Part shown: piece by piece, positions 12,324 to 14,479 of the stretch
How positions within the stretch are numbered: position 1 is the first letter of the stretch
Layout of the letters: every line of letters starts with the position of its first letter
Source: Chloroflexota bacterium
GTDB lineage: Bacteria; Chloroflexota; UBA6077; JACCZL01
Direction: 5' to 3'
DNA length: 14,479 bases
Assembly: GCA_013695975.1 (NCBI GenBank)
Contig: JACCZL010000298.1
Span: 1 to 14,479 of the forward strand
The notes under the pieces: generated by a model
The model's database searches: none
What the model was told of the DNA's origin: nothing
The model's input: the letters and a program-made list of their open reading frames with translations, nothing else
Translations under genes and position numbers: made by a program

Positions 12324-12818
12324 ATGGAAGTCCAACAGGAGCTCGATCGCTTCACGCAGGACGGGCAGTACCTTGAGGAGCACCGCGAGGAGCTACTCCG
12401 ACAGTATTCGCAGCATTGGGTAGCCATCTATAACCAGCAGGTGGTTGGAGCAGCCAAGGACACGAAGGTGCTCGTCGAACAGCTCAAGCGGAAGGGCATC
12501 CTGCCCGGTCAAACCTACTGGAGATGGCTCTCCGCGGAAGATGAACTCTGGATCCTCGTGGCTCGCGCCCGAAGATTCGTGGCTATTTCGCGACTAGCGC
12601 TGCCCACTGTTGTCCCTTCGTCAATGCCCATTTCGACTTCCCATCCCTCGGCCTTGCCGGAGACATCCCGCTGCTCGTGGACACCGGCGCCGACTCCACC
12701 GTACTTGCGCCGGCTGACGCGGGCCGCTTGGAGATCCCGCTCGCCCAACTTCCCTCAGGGCCACCAAGTGCCGGCGTCGGCGGAACCACGCTCACCGTAT
12801 CGGTGCCGGCCACACTGA
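12324..12818 (+). CDS. DUF5678-like small protein with lost stop codon (first gene of second protease pair)
   Basis: The real protein is about the first 83 codons: MEVQQELDRFTQDGQYLEEH, then REELLRQYSQHWVAIYNQQV, VGAAKDTKVLVEQLKRKGI and EDELWILVARAR. The stretch QHWVAIYNQQVVGAAKDTK matches the DUF5678 pattern (W-V-A-I then a short hairpin and an Asp-led helix), known to me as a small domain of unknown function. After residue 83 the reading frame enters the shadow of the protease gene and continues as about 81 codons of nonsense-like sequence to a stop at 12818. If base 12573 were T, this gene would end in TGA at 12573-12575, exactly overlapping an ATG for the protease. The start is certain because of the strong ribosome site. 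It is probably still expressed with an unnatural tail, which may destabilise it. Confidence 0.75.
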   Translation: MEVQQELDRFTQDGQYLEEHREELLRQYSQHWVAIYNQQVVGAAKDTKVLVEQLKRKGILPGQTYWRWLSAEDELWILVARARRFVAISRLALPTVVPSSMPISTSHPSALPETSRCSWTPAPTPPYLRRLTRAAWRSRSPNFPQGHQVPASAEPRSPYRCRPH

Positions 12819-13015
12819 CGCTGGATGCGAGGAGCTTCGCCGTCACGTTGCGCATCTTGACCCCTCAAACCCCGCGGCGACAGCGGACGCTTCGCCGCAT
12901 CCCATCCCTGCTCGGGCGGGACATCCTGTCGCGCTTCGTCTTATTCATGGAGGAGCGCTCGCAGCGGGTATTGCTGCTCGAGCCACACGAAGCCGACGCG
13001 CTGAGCCTCACCTAA
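12572..13015 (+). pseudogene. Retropepsin-like aspartic protease lacking its start codon
   Basis: The frame reads KIRGYFATSAAHCCPFVNAH, FDFPSLGLAGDIPLLVDTG, ADSTVLAPADAGRLEIPL, then a Gly/Ser flap-like region, RRIPSLLGRDILSRFVLFME and a stop at 13015. The active-site segment LLVDTGADSTVL is nearly that of retroviral proteases, and the second motif SLLGRDIL matches the retropepsin I-I-G-R-N/D pattern, so the fold is complete (about 147 residues). But there is no ATG, GTG or TTG between the in-frame stop at 12542 and the catalytic motif. The codon where the start should be is AAG (12572-12574) in place of ATG. Internal initiation at GTG 12677 would begin one residue before the catalytic Asp and lose the first strands. 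It is probably a recently inactivated gene, or a sequencing error at 12573. Confidence 0.8.
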
Positions 13016-13104
13016 TCCTTCGACGGCCTATGGAGGATCTCCCTGGCGGCGTGGTGGCTCGTCGCGCCGCCTGCCGGATCGGGCGCTCCCCGACGTTCAT
13101 AGGA

Positions 13105-13710
13105 ATGAGCAAGGAAGACATCCTTCGATGGGAGGCGGTTATGGACACGCTCTTGGGGGATCCACGGCAGCAGTTTCGGGAGCTCCGCTCCGTGGCGCTG
13201 AAGTACACCTCCGTTCACCGTCCGTTGTTCGGCCGCCCGACGGTTCAGAGGCAGCGGATCGTTGAGTTGTGCGAGAAGCTTGACGAGATCGTCGCGCGCG
13301 CCGAGGCCCCGGATGCCGGTGAGCGCTGGGACGCCCCCTCGCTACGGTTTGTCGGCCAGAAGCTCCATGAGTTCCTGGAGGACGAGTTGGCCGAGCCCGT
13401 TGCTGCCATGCAGACGATCGGCCGCTTCATCCCGATCCCGCCCGAGCAGAACGATGGCCACCCGGAGGCGCTCGGGCGGGTGCTCGGCAATGACCTTGCT
13501 CCCGATCTCTGGGCCGGGAACAGCCTCACCGTCAACCTCGATGAGCAACCTGCGGAGGGTGACCTCGGCGTCTTCGAACTGGTTGATGGCCGCGTGGTCG
13601 TGGCGTGGGCCGGCGACCCCCGCTTGCCAGCGATCCGGGCGTGTACGGGTGCGGTATGCGCCATCGGGTTGAATCCCAACGCGGGCCGATCGCCAAGAGC
13701 GGCGTGGTAG
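13105..13710 (+). CDS. Protein with a degenerate S24/LexA-like C-terminal domain
   Basis: A protein of about 201 residues; its N-terminal part is unrecognised. Residues 1-115 are mainly helical and charged (SKEDILRWEAVMDTLLGDP, QRIVELCEKLDEIVARAEAP, FVGQKLHEFLEDELAEPV). Residues from about 140 read LGRVLGNDLAPDLWAGNSLT then VNLDEQPAEGDLGVFELVDG and RVVVAWAG, which resembles the peptidase S24 fold of LexA/phage repressors (pattern G-x-S-M-x-P-x-x-x-x-G-D ... G-D-x-x-V ... VVVKR). The catalytic Ser is Asp here and the general-base Lys position reads Ala, so self-cleavage is not expected. The start is uncertain: ATG 13105 fits the coding character, while ATG 13141 has the better ribosome site (GGGAGG, 13130-13135); ATG 13030 has none. 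It is separate from the protease pair upstream by 89 bp. Function unknown, perhaps regulatory. Confidence 0.6.
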   Translation: MSKEDILRWEAVMDTLLGDPRQQFRELRSVALKYTSVHRPLFGRPTVQRQRIVELCEKLDEIVARAEAPDAGERWDAPSLRFVGQKLHEFLEDELAEPVAAMQTIGRFIPIPPEQNDGHPEALGRVLGNDLAPDLWAGNSLTVNLDEQPAEGDLGVFELVDGRVVVAWAGDPRLPAIRACTGAVCAIGLNPNAGRSPRAAW

Positions 13711-13962
13711 TTCGCGGTGCGGGCTGCTGTCAGGGTGCCGTGACGGAGTCTCCCGACGCTCGCGACGCTCCGAATGCCGTGCATGATGGCTCACGTTAAG
13801 TGCTCCTACCCATACTGGAGTTCGTCGAGCGTTGGCACTCCGCCCCGCTCAGCATCGCCCAACTGCCCCAGTGACTCGGCCTACGGGTGCTCGTCCTGGA
13901 GGCCGGGCGCTAGCTTTCTGGGGTCGCTGTGCGCATTGAGCCTGGCCACAGCATTGGCTTGA
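13711..13962. other. 252-bp gap with no intact gene
   Basis: Between the S24-like gene and the right-edge gene I find no complete plus-strand gene, no strong ribosome site and no T-rich terminator. The only coding-like trace is the SHOCT-like tail on the minus strand at 13806-13880. Confidence 0.5.
13806..13880 (-). pseudogene. Possible SHOCT-domain remnant
   Basis: On the minus strand 24 codons read AESLGQLGDAERGGVP then TLDELQYG and stop. The pattern A-E-x-L-x-x-L-x-x-x-x-x-x-G-V-x-T-x-x-E fits the short C-terminal (SHOCT) oligomerisation domain. It is preceded in frame by a TAG (13881-13883), and the terminal E-F-x-x-K-K-x-x-L-L part is missing. It is either the stub of a degraded gene or chance, since the piece is very short. 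Confidence 0.3.
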
Positions 13963-14479
13963 ATGCAGGTATCGTCGGCACGCTCCCTCGAAGTTGCCAC
14001 TTTGGCGCACGGATGTGCGCATGTATTCCTTGGTGTAGACGGCATGCGACTGGATGGATCGTGCCTCGACAAAGCCCTCCCTGCTGGCCTTGCAGCGGGC
14101 ACTTCGCGGCACTCTTCCACCAAGGCAGTGATCGAGGAGCAGGGGTTCGACGGAAAGCCGCACGTTGTCTCGGTACGGGAACTCGACCGCCACGTTGCCA
14201 TGGGTGAGCTGGAGGTGTTCCGAGGCTTGTCCGACGCGCAGTATGCCGAGCAGTTCCGCTCTGGCGACCTGTTCATCGGCCGTGGTACCTTTGGGAGCGG
14301 CATCTACACGGCGGCAGGGCCGAGTGGGCTCGATCACGCCAGGGCGTTCGTGGCGGACGAGGGTGGCGTCGTGCTGCGCATGACGATCAAGCGAGGCGCG
14401 CGTGTCGCTGACTTCGACTATCTCCGTCGCACGAGCATCGAGCGGTGGGAACAGATCGTGAGCCAGCTCCGCACGGAGC
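13963..14479 (+). CDS. Candidate ADP-ribosyltransferase-like protein, 3' partial
   Basis: This frame has no stop before the window end, so only the first 172 codons are seen. ATG 13963 is the earliest start after an in-frame stop at 13960; the confident coding part begins near GTG 14128 (residue 56), so ATG 14044 or GTG 14128 could be the true start. From there it reads VIEEQGFDGKPHVVSVRELD, ELEVFRGLSDAQYAEQFRSG, RGTFGSGIYTAAGPSGLDHA, then GVVLRMTIKRGARVADFDYL. I see an FRG strand (Arg87), a G-x-G-I-Y-T-A loop (Tyr115) and a VVLRMTIKRGARV strand, an order that resembles ADP-ribosyltransferase/PARP folds. I recall similar sequences in phage- or toxin-associated proteins, but I cannot name a family. 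The catalytic Glu would lie beyond the visible part. Downstream sequence is needed to decide. Confidence 0.6.
   Translation, partial: MQVSSARSLEVATLAHGCAHVFLGVDGMRLDGSCLDKALPAGLAAGTSRHSSTKAVIEEQGFDGKPHVVSVRELDRHVAMGELEVFRGLSDAQYAEQFRSGDLFIGRGTFGSGIYTAAGPSGLDHARAFVADEGGVVLRMTIKRGARVADFDYLRRTSIERWEQIVSQLRTE

Noticed and set aside
12677..13015. Protease starting at GTG 12677 as an intact gene
   Set aside because: This start is one codon before the catalytic Asp and would delete the N-terminal strands needed for the dimeric fold; the frame upstream is clearly coding back to 12572.
13030..13104. Upstream 25-codon extension of the S24-like protein from ATG 13030
   Set aside because: There is no ribosome site, and the residues are Arg/Ala/Gly-rich and unlike the rest of the protein; later starts fit better.
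1..14479. tRNA, rRNA or CRISPR array
   Set aside because: Reading both strands, I saw no cloverleaf with a T-loop signature, no rRNA segments and no regularly spaced repeats.

Overview
The window is GC-rich and gene-dense and looks like chromosomal DNA of a Chloroflexota bacterium, perhaps a Thermomicrobia-type lineage. The evidence is an Ala/Lys/Pro/Thr lipoprotein linker of the 'AKPTEA' kind on the substrate-binding protein, very high third-position GC, and several small gene families I associate with that phylum. This placement is from recall, not from a search.

Layout. Positions 3-2535 hold the 3' part of a peptide-type (family 5) ABC substrate-binding protein and an HpcH/HpaI-type aldolase. 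Positions 2684-4663 form an accessory patch: an addiction-module antitoxin joined by an ATGA overlap to a decayed chimeric ParE/VapC toxin, an AT-richer zinc-ribbon gene, a small-protein/aspartyl-protease bicistron, and a 74-residue conserved small protein on the minus strand. Positions 4696-6563 (minus) hold the two permeases dppB and dppC. These diverge from a class III aminotransferase and a phosphotriesterase-family hydrolase (6640-8942). Positions 8943-9828 carry GC-rich palindromes and a decayed transposase. Positions 9829-10477 hold an RHH/PIN (VapBC-type) toxin-antitoxin pair. A gamma-glutamyltranspeptidase-family gene follows (10596-12266). Positions 12324-13015 hold a second small-protein/aspartyl-protease pair, now apparently broken. 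The right end holds a protein with a catalytically dead S24/LexA-like C-terminus and the 5' part of a gene with an ADP-ribosyltransferase-like pattern that runs off the window.

How it may work together. The importer parts, gamma-glutamyl/amide hydrolase, PLP aminotransferase, amidohydrolase/lactonase and pyruvate-type aldolase are what a pathway for importing and dismantling an amide- or peptide-linked amino compound would need. No ATPase subunit is present in the window. The catabolic genes are interleaved with toxin-antitoxin modules, remnants and a dead transposase, so the locus has been rearranged repeatedly.

Most novel-looking points: (1) the same two-gene architecture, a small DUF5678-like protein plus a retropepsin-fold protease, occurs twice; in the second copy one base, position 12573, explains both the missing stop of gene 1 and the missing start of gene 2; (2) a chimeric toxin fossil still coupled to its antitoxin; (3) a PIN toxin with no ATG, GTG or TTG near its start; (4) a candidate ADP-ribosyltransferase gene at the right edge.
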